In this document: positions 53,190 to 61,726 of the stretch, in pieces
How the letters are laid out: every line of letters starts with the position of its first letter
Numbering within the stretch: position 1 is the stretch's first letter
Source: Clostridium_AT stratigraminis
GTDB taxonomy: Bacteria > Bacillota > Clostridia > Clostridiales > Clostridiaceae
DNA length: 64,000 bases
Assembly: GCF_045310675.1 (NCBI RefSeq)
Contig: NZ_JBJHZZ010000001.1
Location: forward strand, 806,001 to 870,000
Reading direction: 5' to 3'
Program-made: the position numbers and the translations under genes
Notes under the pieces: generated by a model
The model's database searches: none
Told to the model about the DNA's origin: nothing
Seen by the model: the letters and a program-made list of their open reading frames with translations, nothing else

Positions 53190-54596
53190 ATGTCTCTTGT
53201 AAACAAGCTATTTGACAGCGAATTAAAAGTTGTAAATTTAGGACTTGAGTCCTTTTGCAAGGATTTAAAGGAGCAGCATGTATCTTGCATTCATGTAAAT
53301 TGGAGACCCCCAAGCGCGGCTAGCAAGTTGCTTGGAAGGCTTGAAGAGGAAGATATAAAAGAAAAAATAGAAAATGCTAATAAAGAAGCTGTAAACAGAT
53401 TATTAGAGGCTCAGCCGGTTATTTTAGGTGTAGGCACTGCAGGCTCAGATATTCCAGGCATGACTAAGAGAACAATCCTTCATGCAGGACCTCCAATAAC
53501 TTGGGATAGAATGAGCGAGCCGTTAAAAGGAGCAATTGTAGGAGGCCTTATTTATGAAGGGTTGGCTCCTAATGAAGAAGAGGCAAGAGCCTTAGCTGCT
53601 TCCGGAGAAATAATCTTTGACCCTTGCCATCATCACAGTACTGTAGGACCAATGGCTGGAGTAGTAACTTATTCTATGCCAGTTTGGAAATTGCAAAATA
53701 AAGCCTTTGGAAATTATGCCTACTGCACTTTTAATGAAGGTTTGGGCAAGGTGCTTAGATTTGGTGCCTTTGGAGGTGAAGTTATAAATAGGCTTAACTG
53801 GATGGAAAAAAACCTAGCACCAGTACTTAAGGAGGCTTTGGAACTAAAGGGTGAAATAGATTTAAAGACAATTATAGCTCAAATTCTTCAAATGGGTGAT
53901 GAAGGTCACAATAGAAATAAAGCAGGTACTTCACTTGTATTTAGAGAAATAGCACCGTACATTGTAAGAACTAGTTTTTCAGATGCTATGAAGGCGGAGG
54001 TTCTATCTTTTATAGATAGAAATGATCACTTTTTCCTAAATATTTCAATGCCAGCTTGTAAGTGCAGTTTGGATCCATTAATGGATATAGAATACAGTAC
54101 TATAGTTTATACAATGTCCAGAAATGGTACTGACTTTGGTATAAGAGTAAGCGGTACTGGAAATGAGTGGTTTACAGCACCATGTGAGATCGTTCAAGGC
54201 TTATATTTTCCTGGCTTTGATGAAAAGGATGCAAATCCTGATATAGGAGATAGCTGTATTACAGAAACAGCTGGCATTGGTGGTTTTGCAATGGCAACAG
54301 CTCCAGCTATAGTACAGTTTGTAGGAGGAACACCTAAGGATGCTATAAATTATACGAACAGCATGTATGAAATAACTTGTGCTGAAAACAATGCCTATAA
54401 GCTTCCAAACTTAAACTTTAAAGGAACTCCTACAGGAATTGATGTAAGAAAGGTTATAGAAACTTCAATACTTCCAGTAATAAATACAGGTATTGCCTGC
54501 AATAGGGCTGGAGTAGGTCAGGTAGGTGCAGGAATAGTTCATCCACCTATGAAATGTTTCGAAGATGCCTTAAAGGCATTTATAAATAAAATATAA
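53190..54596 (+). CDS. DUF1116 protein (YlbE/AllG-like)
   Basis: The 468-residue protein is the third member of the DUF2877-FdrA-DUF1116 set. Characteristic stretches are HVNWRPPSAASKLLGRL, GVGTAGSDIPGMTKRTILHA, FDPCHHHSTVGPMAGVV and QMGDEGHNRNKAGTSL. It starts at ATG 53190, 22 bases after FdrA, behind AAAGGAGGTG. It is presumed to be a subunit or partner of the carbamoyltransferase. The His-rich segment DPCHHH might bind metal. Confidence 0.88.
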   Translation: MSLVNKLFDSELKVVNLGLESFCKDLKEQHVSCIHVNWRPPSAASKLLGRLEEEDIKEKIENANKEAVNRLLEAQPVILGVGTAGSDIPGMTKRTILHAGPPITWDRMSEPLKGAIVGGLIYEGLAPNEEEARALAASGEIIFDPCHHHSTVGPMAGVVTYSMPVWKLQNKAFGNYAYCTFNEGLGKVLRFGAFGGEVINRLNWMEKNLAPVLKEALELKGEIDLKTIIAQILQMGDEGHNRNKAGTSLVFREIAPYIVRTSFSDAMKAEVLSFIDRNDHFFLNISMPACKCSLDPLMDIEYSTIVYTMSRNGTDFGIRVSGTGNEWFTAPCEIVQGLYFPGFDEKDANPDIGDSCITETAGIGGFAMATAPAIVQFVGGTPKDAINYTNSMYEITCAENNAYKLPNLNFKGTPTGIDVRKVIETSILPVINTGIACNRAGVGQVGAGIVHPPMKCFEDALKAFINKI

Positions 54597-54602
54597 AAAA
54601 AG

Positions 54603-54699
54603 CTGGAGGCGTAACAATTAATAATTGTTACGTACCCAAAAAAATAACTGGAGGCACAACAATTAATAATTGTTGTGTACCCCAAAAAATAGCAGGAGG
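54603..54699 (+). repeat. 45-nt tandem hairpin repeat carrying Shine-Dalgarno motifs
   Basis: Two full units and a third start recur at exact 45-base spacing: CTGGAGG at 54603 and 54648, and CAGGAGG at 54693. Each full unit has a 10-bp hairpin with an AAT loop (54610-54632 and 54655-54677). The stems differ at two positions, and the opposite strands change to match (G-C to A-T, T-A to C-G), so pairing is conserved. The third GGAGG is the ribosome site of the cyclase-family gene at 54707. Confidence 0.8.
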
Positions 54700-54706
54700 G
54701 TTATAA

Positions 54707-55501
54707 ATGAATATTATTGATACCTTTAAAAATGTAAAGATGTATGATTTAACTCAAAAAATTAGTCACTTAACACCACCTTGGCCAACCTATGAGCCTC
54801 TAGAAATTAAATTCTTTAAAAGATTATCTTCAAATGGCGCAAACGGGCAAGTTCTAACTCATTCAAATCATGTAGGAACTCATTTAGATGGATCACTTCA
54901 TTTTTGTACACATGGAAGAGATATAGCTAGTATTCCTTTAACTGATTTAATAGGACCAGGAGTAGTAGTTGATATCTCTGATATTGCAGAAGACTATGAC
55001 ATTTATACTTCAAAGGACATAATGGAAAGAGCCGATGTAAGAAAGGGAGATATTTTGATAATACACACAGGTTATCATAAATATGCTTGGGATGAGCCAG
55101 AAGCTGATGAAGAAAGAGTTATGCTAAGGCATCCAGGACCTACAAAAGAATTTGCTAATTGGTGCAAGGAAATGGAATTTAAGTGGATAGGCGTTGACTG
55201 CGGTTCTGCAGACCATCCAATGAATACAAAGATTCGTGAATGGTGTCCAAAAGAAGCAGTTAAAGCAGATAAATTCTTAAAAGCTAAATATGGAAAGGGT
55301 TTAGAAGATTTCTGGCCATCTGATGATTATCAATTAATGCACTACGATCTGTTCCCACTTGATATTATACATGCTGAAAATGTTGGCGGAGAAATAGATA
55401 AGGTGCTTGGAAAGAGACTAATTATTGGTATATATCCATGGAGATTTGAAGGAGGAGAATCCTGTATTTCCCGTATAGTAGCTTATGATATGGAAGAATA
55501 A
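54707..55501 (+). CDS. Cyclase-family metal-dependent hydrolase (KynB/isatin hydrolase-like)
   Basis: The 264-residue protein has the cyclase-family metal motif H-x3-H-x-D-x3-H: His55, His59, Asp61 and His65 in HVGTHLDGSLHF. The GVVVDISD strand, DILIIHTGYHKYAWDEP and GVDCGSADHPMN segments follow. Characterised relatives hydrolyse N-formylkynurenine, isatin or other cyclic or acyl amides with Mn or Zn. ATG 54707 follows GCAGGAGGG, the third unit of the upstream repeat. In this operon it is a good candidate for opening the ring of an oxidised heterocycle. Confidence 0.88.
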   Translation: MNIIDTFKNVKMYDLTQKISHLTPPWPTYEPLEIKFFKRLSSNGANGQVLTHSNHVGTHLDGSLHFCTHGRDIASIPLTDLIGPGVVVDISDIAEDYDIYTSKDIMERADVRKGDILIIHTGYHKYAWDEPEADEERVMLRHPGPTKEFANWCKEMEFKWIGVDCGSADHPMNTKIREWCPKEAVKADKFLKAKYGKGLEDFWPSDDYQLMHYDLFPLDIIHAENVGGEIDKVLGKRLIIGIYPWRFEGGESCISRIVAYDMEE

Positions 55502-55530
55502 ATAAATTTATATTGAAAGGATGATTAAAA

Positions 55531-56214
55531 ATGATAGTAGATAAAATGGAGCAAAGCTTAAGACCTGTAGAAACCCCATTACCAGAATATCCTGCAAAGT
55601 ATATTACCCTTGCAACTGGAGAAAAGATGGTTATTCGCCAAATTACTAGAGATGAGGTTCCTCATATATTAGAAGCAGTTAAACCTCTTATGACTGTAGA
55701 AAAGGATTTTTATGATATAGTTGCATCAAGAATGTATTCAGAGCTATTAGGCTACTACCGCTATAGAGTTAAAGATGAATATTGTTTAATAGGAACAATA
55801 GATGGCGTTATTGTTGGTATTGTTAATGGGCGTACAGTTGATGATAAAGTAGGTATGTCCTATCACACTATGACTCTAAGACAAGGTTTAAGAATAGGAG
55901 CTCAATTATTTGCTGCTAAAATGGAATATCATCTTGATTATTTAAATCAAGATGAGGTTTGGATAGTTGCTGAGAGTCCAAATGGCTTTAAGAGATGGAT
56001 GATAGAATATGAATTAGAATCAAGACCAGAAATTTGGCATGAGCTTGGAGGAGTACCAACTTATGTTTTAACTAAGGCATTATGGGAAAAACATAAAGCT
56101 TCAAAATGTACTGGTAGAAGACCAGTTAAGGAAGAACTTCTTAAGACTTCTGAAAACCCAATCCTCCCAGAAACTTATGCACAAATTCCAGGATATAAAA
56201 GATGCGAGAAGTAG
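55531..56214 (+). CDS. GNAT-like protein of unknown substrate
   Basis: The 227-residue protein begins after GAAAGGATG and has a core resembling GNAT acetyltransferases: YITLATGEKMVIRQITRDEV, EYCLIGTIDGVIVGIVNGR and RQGLRIGAQLFAAKMEY, which sits where the acetyl-CoA loop would be but lacks a classical Q/R-x-x-G-x-G/A. It has an unusual N-terminal tail and a Lys-rich C-terminus. The thiolase-like gene starts inside its last codons. It is probably an acyl-CoA-related partner of the next two genes. Family assignment is moderate. Confidence 0.6.
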   Translation: MIVDKMEQSLRPVETPLPEYPAKYITLATGEKMVIRQITRDEVPHILEAVKPLMTVEKDFYDIVASRMYSELLGYYRYRVKDEYCLIGTIDGVIVGIVNGRTVDDKVGMSYHTMTLRQGLRIGAQLFAAKMEYHLDYLNQDEVWIVAESPNGFKRWMIEYELESRPEIWHELGGVPTYVLTKALWEKHKASKCTGRRPVKEELLKTSENPILPETYAQIPGYKRCEK

Positions 56215-57398
56215 GAATTGTAGGTGTTGGTCATACTAAGTTTGGTAAATGGGCGGGAGGAACCTTTACTGATATGCTTAGTTTGGCAGCTGTTGAAGCA
56301 CTAGATGATGCAGGTGTTAAAACCGGTGAAGGACATGGAATCGATCAGGTATTCGTAGCATCCATGGGCTCAGGTATAATAAATAGACAAAGTGGAATTG
56401 CTTCAGCCTTGGTTGATACACTAAATTTAAGACCTGCAATGGCTGAAACTATAGAAAATGGTCCAGCTTCTGGAGCATCAGCTATAAAATTAGGTTATAT
56501 GGCAATTGCTAGTGGCATATGCGACGCTGTACTTGTTGTAGGCGGGGAAATGATGAGAGTTGTAAGTGGCTGGGAAGGCACAGACTTTGTAGCTACAATG
56601 CTGCATCCTGAAGCAGAATACAATTATGGTTTAACCCTTCCTGCTTTTGCTGGAATGTTTACAAAGCTTTGTATGGAGAAGTATGGAATAACTGAAAAGG
56701 ACTTATCCATAGTTTCAGTTAAAAATCATGAACAGGCAGTTCATAATCCAGTAGCACACATTCATGTTGTACCTAATTTATATGCAATTACAGAGGATGA
56801 GGATGCTCATGTTATTAATCCTTATGTAGCAGAGCCCTTAAGAATGTATCATGTTTGCCCTGTATCTGATGGAGCAGCAGCAGTGCTTTTATGTGCCATG
56901 GATAAGGCAGATAGATTTAGTAAAAAACCTGTAAAAATTGCCGGTATTGGCCAGGCAACAGATACTCATGCCGTAGCAGAAAGAGAAGTACCTACTGATC
57001 TATTAGCAGTAAGACTTGCGGCACAAAAGGCTTATAAAATGGCTGGACTTACTCCAAAGGATATGGATGTGGCAGAGCTTCATGATGCCTTCCAAATACT
57101 TGAGATAGTTGAATCTGAAGAGGTTGGTTTCTTTGAAAGAGGTCAAGGCCATATTGCTGCTAGAAATGGTGAAACAAGGGTTGGTGGAAAAATACCTATA
57201 AATACTTCAGGAGGACTTAAGGCTAAAGGACATCCACTTGGAGCAACTGGAGTTTCACAGATTGTTGAAATAGTAAAGCAGCTAAGAGGAGAGGCTGCAG
57301 GCAGGCAAGTTGAAGGAGCCAAAGCAGGTCTTGCAGTTAATTTTGGAGGCTTTGGAAATAATGTGGTAGCAACAATTTTAGTAAAGGAGGCGGAGTAA
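56202..57398 (+). CDS. Thiolase-superfamily protein lacking the catalytic cysteine
   Basis: The 398-residue protein aligns with SCP2/archaeal-type thiolases: REVGIVGVGHTKFGKW at the start, VAELHDAFQILEIVE in the middle, and GGLKAKGHPLGATG with His344 near the end. At the acyl-accepting position the usual E-N-x-C-A-S-G reads ENGPASGASA, so Cys is replaced by Pro88. Thiolase-fold proteins without this Cys, paired with a DUF35 partner, include retro-aldolases such as Ltp2 of steroid side-chain degradation. It overlaps the GNAT-like gene by 13 bases and ends one base before the DUF35 gene, so the three are tightly coupled. An aldolase or other thioester C-C lyase role is inferred. Confidence 0.85.
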   Translation: MREVGIVGVGHTKFGKWAGGTFTDMLSLAAVEALDDAGVKTGEGHGIDQVFVASMGSGIINRQSGIASALVDTLNLRPAMAETIENGPASGASAIKLGYMAIASGICDAVLVVGGEMMRVVSGWEGTDFVATMLHPEAEYNYGLTLPAFAGMFTKLCMEKYGITEKDLSIVSVKNHEQAVHNPVAHIHVVPNLYAITEDEDAHVINPYVAEPLRMYHVCPVSDGAAAVLLCAMDKADRFSKKPVKIAGIGQATDTHAVAEREVPTDLLAVRLAAQKAYKMAGLTPKDMDVAELHDAFQILEIVESEEVGFFERGQGHIAARNGETRVGGKIPINTSGGLKAKGHPLGATGVSQIVEIVKQLRGEAAGRQVEGAKAGLAVNFGGFGNNVVATILVKEAE

Positions 57399-57399
57399 A

Positions 57400-57738
57400 A
57401 TGAGTGAGAAAATGTATGCTTATAAATGTACAGCTTGCGGAGAACTCCACCATCCAAAGCATTATGTATGTAGAAAATGCGGTGCTAGGGACTTTGAGGA
57501 AATAGAACTTGAAGGAGAAGTTACCCTTGTAACCTATACAAGAGTATATAATCTTCCAGAAGGCTATATGAAGCCATATATTGCCTTTGGTATAGTTAAA
57601 TTTAATAATGGTTTAACTGTAAGCGGTCAAATAGAAGCTGAAAACTTAAAAATAGGTATGAAGCTAAAGACTACTGTTGGTATTATAAAAGAAGGTATAG
57701 GATTAGATTACTATGGGTTTATTTTTAAACCGGTATAA
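57400..57738 (+). CDS. DUF35 zinc-ribbon/OB-fold protein
   Basis: The 112-residue protein has an N-terminal zinc ribbon with Cys10, Cys13, Cys24 and Cys27 (YKCTACGELHHP, YVCRKCG) followed by an OB-fold (GEVTLVTYTRVYNLPEG, KPYIAFGIVKF). DUF35 proteins bind acyl-CoA and form complexes with thiolase-superfamily partners, as in archaeal acetoacetyl-CoA thiolase/HMG-CoA synthase and in the Ltp2-type aldolases. It starts one base after the thiolase-like gene, which makes the partnership secure. Confidence 0.9.
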   Translation: MSEKMYAYKCTACGELHHPKHYVCRKCGARDFEEIELEGEVTLVTYTRVYNLPEGYMKPYIAFGIVKFNNGLTVSGQIEAENLKIGMKLKTTVGIIKEGIGLDYYGFIFKPV

Positions 57739-57811
57739 CCTTAATACGCATAAATAATTAGTAACAAAAATAAATATATAATAAATAACTTTAGAATCTA
57801 AATTAAGTTAC

Positions 57812-57874
57812 AAAAAACCCCTAATAATACTGCATGGTTTTTCATAAATGCTAAGTATACTAGGGGGTTTTTTT
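57812..57874 (+). terminator. Terminator between the DUF35 gene and the molybdenum hydroxylase genes
   Basis: AACCCCTAATAATACT pairs imperfectly with AGTATACTAGGGGG around a smaller GCAT/ATGC stem, and ends in seven Ts. The downstream genes therefore probably have their own promoter in 57875-57935. Confidence 0.75.
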
Positions 57875-57950
57875 GTATATAAATTAATTGGAGTATTAAA
57901 GTACTTATCAGGTAAAGGTAATTTAAAAAATAGGGATTGGAGGGATTAAA

Positions 57951-58778
57951 TTGCAAGAATTACAGTACTTCAAGCCAATGTGCTTAAATGATGCGCTTGA
58001 ATTATTAAATAAACATGGTAAAGACATAAGAATTTTAGCCGGTGGTACAGATTTAATTATTGCTCTTAAAGATAAGCTTATAGTTTCTCCCCGTATATTA
58101 GACATTAAAGCAATAGATGAGCTCAAGAATATTAGTTATTCCAATGAAGAAGGCCTAACAATAGGAGCAGCTGTAAGCTTAAATGATATCATAAATTCAA
58201 AGGAAATAATAGAAAACTATCCTATTTTGGTAGAAGGAGCTAAAAATTTAGCAAATAGTCTTCTTAGAAATAGGGCAACCCTAGTAGGGAATCTATGTAA
58301 TGCATCTCCAGGCGGGGATATGCTTTCACCATCAATTGTACTTGAAGGAGTAGCAGAAATAGCTTCAATTGATGGCATTAGAAAAGTACCTCTTAAGGAA
58401 TTTTTTATAGGAGTTAAAAGGACTATTTTAAAAGAAAATGAAATTGTAACCAGAGTGATTTTCCCATTCATAAAAGGAAAAGGAAAATACTTAAGAAAAT
58501 CAAGAATAAAAGGTCATGATCTTGCACAAGTGGCTGTGGCAGCATTTTTAAAATCTGATGGCGTGCTTAATATAGCAATAGGTGCTGCAGGACCAACACC
58601 TGTAATAGTTGAAGGACTTAAAAATATAGATGTTATTAAACAGCAAGATGAAATTATAGCAAAGGTTAAGAGTGCTATTAAGCCTATAAAAGATCAAAGG
58701 GCGAGTAAAGAATTTAGAATTGCTATGGCTGAATATCTAACTAAGCAAATTTTATATGAACTAGGGGAGGCGCAATAA
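57951..58778 (+). CDS. Molybdenum hydroxylase FAD subunit (XdhB/CoxM-like)
   Basis: The 275-residue medium subunit binds FAD and passes electrons from the iron-sulfur subunit to the acceptor. Motifs are RILAGGTDLIIALK and RNRATLVGNLCNASPGGDM (FAD contacts) and RKSRIKGHDLAQVAVAAF. The start is TTG 57951 behind GATTGGAGGG. It is encoded first of three adjacent subunit genes with gaps of two bases each, typical of a clostridial xanthine-dehydrogenase-type heterotrimer. Confidence 0.92.
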   Translation: MQELQYFKPMCLNDALELLNKHGKDIRILAGGTDLIIALKDKLIVSPRILDIKAIDELKNISYSNEEGLTIGAAVSLNDIINSKEIIENYPILVEGAKNLANSLLRNRATLVGNLCNASPGGDMLSPSIVLEGVAEIASIDGIRKVPLKEFFIGVKRTILKENEIVTRVIFPFIKGKGKYLRKSRIKGHDLAQVAVAAFLKSDGVLNIAIGAAGPTPVIVEGLKNIDVIKQQDEIIAKVKSAIKPIKDQRASKEFRIAMAEYLTKQILYELGEAQ

Positions 58779-58780
58779 GC

Positions 58781-59293
58781 ATGAAGGAAAAGATACATTT
58801 ATATGTCAATGGTGATGAGGTTTATGCTGAAATAGCTTCAAATAAAACCTTGCTTTATCTTTTAAGAGAGGAGTTAGGATTAACAGGGACTAAGGAAGGC
58901 TGTGGTGCAGGAGAATGTGGTGCTTGTACAGTAATACTAAATGGTAAAGCTGTAAACTCTTGTTTAGTAATGGCTTTAGAAGCTGCAGAGGGAGAGGTCT
59001 TTACAATCGAAGGAGAAGCAAAAAATGGAGAATTATCTATTCTTCAAAAATCCTTTATTAAACATAATGGTCTTCAGTGTGGTTTCTGTACTCCGGGAAT
59101 GGTTATGTCAGCAAGAGCTTTATTAAACAAAAATCCAAGCCCAAGCAAAGAGGAAATTATAGAGGCAATGCAAGGAAATTTATGCAGATGCACAGGCTAT
59201 GAAAGTATTATTGAATCAGTAGAAGCAGCTGCACATGGTGAAGCAGAAATTGTTAATCTTTATGCTTTGGATATGAAGGCTAAGGGGGAATAA
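58781..59293 (+). CDS. Molybdenum hydroxylase [2Fe-2S] subunit (XdhC/CoxS-like)
   Basis: The 170-residue small subunit binds two [2Fe-2S] clusters. The plant-ferredoxin-type site is Cys41, Cys46, Cys49 and Cys61 (GCGAGECGACTV). The second site is Cys100, Cys103, Cys135 and Cys137 (QCGFCTPGM, LCRCTGYE). It starts two bases after the FAD subunit stop, behind GGGGAGG. It relays electrons from the molybdenum centre to FAD. Confidence 0.96.
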   Translation: MKEKIHLYVNGDEVYAEIASNKTLLYLLREELGLTGTKEGCGAGECGACTVILNGKAVNSCLVMALEAAEGEVFTIEGEAKNGELSILQKSFIKHNGLQCGFCTPGMVMSARALLNKNPSPSKEEIIEAMQGNLCRCTGYESIIESVEAAAHGEAEIVNLYALDMKAKGE

Positions 59294-59295
59294 CA

Positions 59296-61638
59296 ATGAA
59301 TTATGATTATGTAGGAAAAGGAATATCTAGATTAGACGGCATAGAAAAGGTTACAGGGGAAGCACAGTATGTTCATGACATAAAGCTTCAAGGCATGCTT
59401 TATGCAAAAGTAAAAACCAGTCCCTATGCCCATGCAAGAATAATTAGTATCGATACTTCTAAGGCTAAAGCACTAGCAGGAGTCAAGGCGGTATTAACTG
59501 GTGCAGAGGCTTCACAGAAGTTAGGTATTTACATGGTTGATAGGCCAATACTTGCTGTAGGTAAGGTGAGGTATTTTGGAGAAGCAGTGGCTGCTGTTGC
59601 TGCAATTGATTTAGATACTGCAGAAAAAGCAGTAGAATTAATCGAGGTTATCTATGAAGAACTGCCTGTAATTCAACAAGTGGAAGATGCTTTAAGAAAA
59701 GATGCAGTTTTAGTTCATGAAGATATGGCTAATAACAAATATATTGAAAACGTATTCAATCCTGAAATTGGGACAAATGTAGCAAATCACTTTAAATTGA
59801 GAAAAGGCAATATAGAAAAAGGTTTTGAAGAAGCAGATGTAATAGTTGAAAATAAATTTACTCAACCTCAAGTGCTCCATGTTCCACTGGAAACCCATAA
59901 TGTCATAGCTAAATGGGGTAATGGAGATAAGATTAAGGTATGGAGCAGTGCCCAGGCACCCTTTGCCATTAGGGATTTAATGAGTGTAGCCTTAAATATT
60001 CCCAAGCAAAATATTGATGTAACTGTACCCTATGTAGGCGGTGGCTTTGGTGGTAAAGCAGGTATTCATTTAGAAGCCTTGGTTGCCCTTTTATCAAAGG
60101 CGGCAAAGGGAAAACCAGTGAAATTAGCTCCAACAAGAGAAGAGGAGACTTCCACACTTCCCTGTAGGCAGGGCTTAGTTGCAAGAATTAAAACTGGGGT
60201 TAAAAAGGACGGAAAGATTGTAGCTGAAGAAATTGAATATCTTTGGGATGCTGGAGCTTATGCTGATTATGGTGTAAATATCGGAAGAGCAGCAGGGTAC
60301 TCGGCTGCTGGTCCTTATGAAGTAGATAATATTAAGGTGGATTCCTATACTATTTATACAAATCATATCTTTGGAACTGCCTATAGAGGCTTTGGGCACG
60401 CAGAATTTTTCTGGGCAGTAGAAAGGCAAAGGGAATTAATAGCTAAAGAACTAAAGATGGATTCTTATGAATTTAGAATGAAAAATCTCTTAAAAGCTGG
60501 TTCTACTACAATAACTGGAGAACTAATTACTGAAAACACAGGTAATGTTAAAGAATGCTTAAGAATTGTTGCTGATAAGATTGACTATAAGATTCCAAAA
60601 ACCGAGGAAGAAAAGGCCATGGAATTGAGTACGGGAAAATATAGAGGAAAGGGTATTGCCGTACTTCATAAGGCACCTGCAATGCCAAGCTCCTCAGCTT
60701 CTTCAGCTTTAATACTTATGAATGAAGATGGTTCTATTAGATTTAACGTTGGAGGAATAGACTTTGGTCAAGGCACCTATACTGCACTTGCTCAAATAAT
60801 TGGAGAAAGGCTTCATATTCCGATAGAGAAAATTCATGTGGTTTCAGATACAAATACAGATACAGCGCCTTATGATTGGCAGACTGTTGCAAGCAGAATG
60901 ACTGTACTTGTTGGAAATGCAGTTATTGAGGCTTGTGACGATATGCTAGAGCAAATATTAGAATTAGGAGCAGCTGCACTACATGCGGCAAAACATGAAT
61001 TAGCAATTGGAGATGAGTGTGTCTTTGTAAAACAACATCCAGAAAATACGGTTTTTTATAATCAAATGGCTGTGGGCTTCACCTATACAAATGGCAATTC
61101 CATTGGCGGGCCAATAATTGGAAGGGGTAAGAGTATTGCTCAAGGTCTTTCATTTTTAGACAAAGAAACAGGACAAGGAAGTCCAGCTCTTGATTGGACC
61201 TTTGGGGCACATGGCATAGAAATTGAAGTAAATAAAAATACGGGAGATATAGAAATATTAAAAGTAGTTTCAGCCTTTGATGTAGGAAAGGTTATGAACG
61301 AGACGCTTCTAAAGGGTCAGGTTGTTGGAGGTATTATTCAAGGAATCGGAACGGCTCTTTGTGAAAGTATGATCTACAATGAGAAAGGACAACTTTTAAC
61401 TAAAAACTTTGTAGACTACAAAATTCCAACCATGAGAGATTTACCTAAGGAAATAGAACTGCATTTTGTAGAAACTCCTCAACTTGATGGCCCTTATGGA
61501 GCTAGAGGTTGTGCTGAACACCCTATGATTTCTATAACTTCAGCTATTGGAAATGCAATTGCCGAGGCTACAGGAATAGAAATATATGAACTTCCATTTT
61601 CTCAAGATAAGGTATATAGAGCATTAAATAAACAATAA
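59296..61638 (+). CDS. Molybdenum hydroxylase catalytic subunit (xanthine dehydrogenase family)
   Basis: The 780-residue large subunit binds the molybdopterin cofactor and hydroxylates a heterocycle or aldehyde. Landmarks are VGGGFGGKAG, TAYRGFGHAEFFWAVERQ, IRFNVGGIDFGQGTY, QTVASRMTVLVGNA and the base Glu741 in GARGCAEHPMISITSA. The substrate cannot be fixed by eye: xanthine, hypoxanthine, nicotinate-like compounds and pyrimidines are all possible in this family. The neighbouring UraA-like permease and PucR regulator favour a nucleobase or related N-heterocycle. Some clostridial members carry labile selenium at the molybdenum site. Confidence 0.93.
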   Translation: MNYDYVGKGISRLDGIEKVTGEAQYVHDIKLQGMLYAKVKTSPYAHARIISIDTSKAKALAGVKAVLTGAEASQKLGIYMVDRPILAVGKVRYFGEAVAAVAAIDLDTAEKAVELIEVIYEELPVIQQVEDALRKDAVLVHEDMANNKYIENVFNPEIGTNVANHFKLRKGNIEKGFEEADVIVENKFTQPQVLHVPLETHNVIAKWGNGDKIKVWSSAQAPFAIRDLMSVALNIPKQNIDVTVPYVGGGFGGKAGIHLEALVALLSKAAKGKPVKLAPTREEETSTLPCRQGLVARIKTGVKKDGKIVAEEIEYLWDAGAYADYGVNIGRAAGYSAAGPYEVDNIKVDSYTIYTNHIFGTAYRGFGHAEFFWAVERQRELIAKELKMDSYEFRMKNLLKAGSTTITGELITENTGNVKECLRIVADKIDYKIPKTEEEKAMELSTGKYRGKGIAVLHKAPAMPSSSASSALILMNEDGSIRFNVGGIDFGQGTYTALAQIIGERLHIPIEKIHVVSDTNTDTAPYDWQTVASRMTVLVGNAVIEACDDMLEQILELGAAALHAAKHELAIGDECVFVKQHPENTVFYNQMAVGFTYTNGNSIGGPIIGRGKSIAQGLSFLDKETGQGSPALDWTFGAHGIEIEVNKNTGDIEILKVVSAFDVGKVMNETLLKGQVVGGIIQGIGTALCESMIYNEKGQLLTKNFVDYKIPTMRDLPKEIELHFVETPQLDGPYGARGCAEHPMISITSAIGNAIAEATGIEIYELPFSQDKVYRALNKQ

Positions 61639-61654
61639 TGAACCTTACAGATTT

Positions 61655-61690
61655 GCAGTGCAGTAGAGTTTTTTAGATTTATTGCACTGC
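61655..61690 (+). terminator. Hairpin after the molybdenum hydroxylase genes
   Basis: GCAGTGCA and TGCACTGC pair across a 20-base loop, followed by ATTTTAT. It may attenuate transcription into the permease gene. Confidence 0.65.
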
Positions 61691-61726
61691 ATTTTATAAA
61701 AATTAATAATTTAAGGAGTGTGAAAA

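Noticed and set aside
54603..54699. Tandem repeat as a CRISPR array
   Set aside because: Units are contiguous without unique spacers, only two full copies exist, and the hairpin and Shine-Dalgarno content points to an mRNA element.
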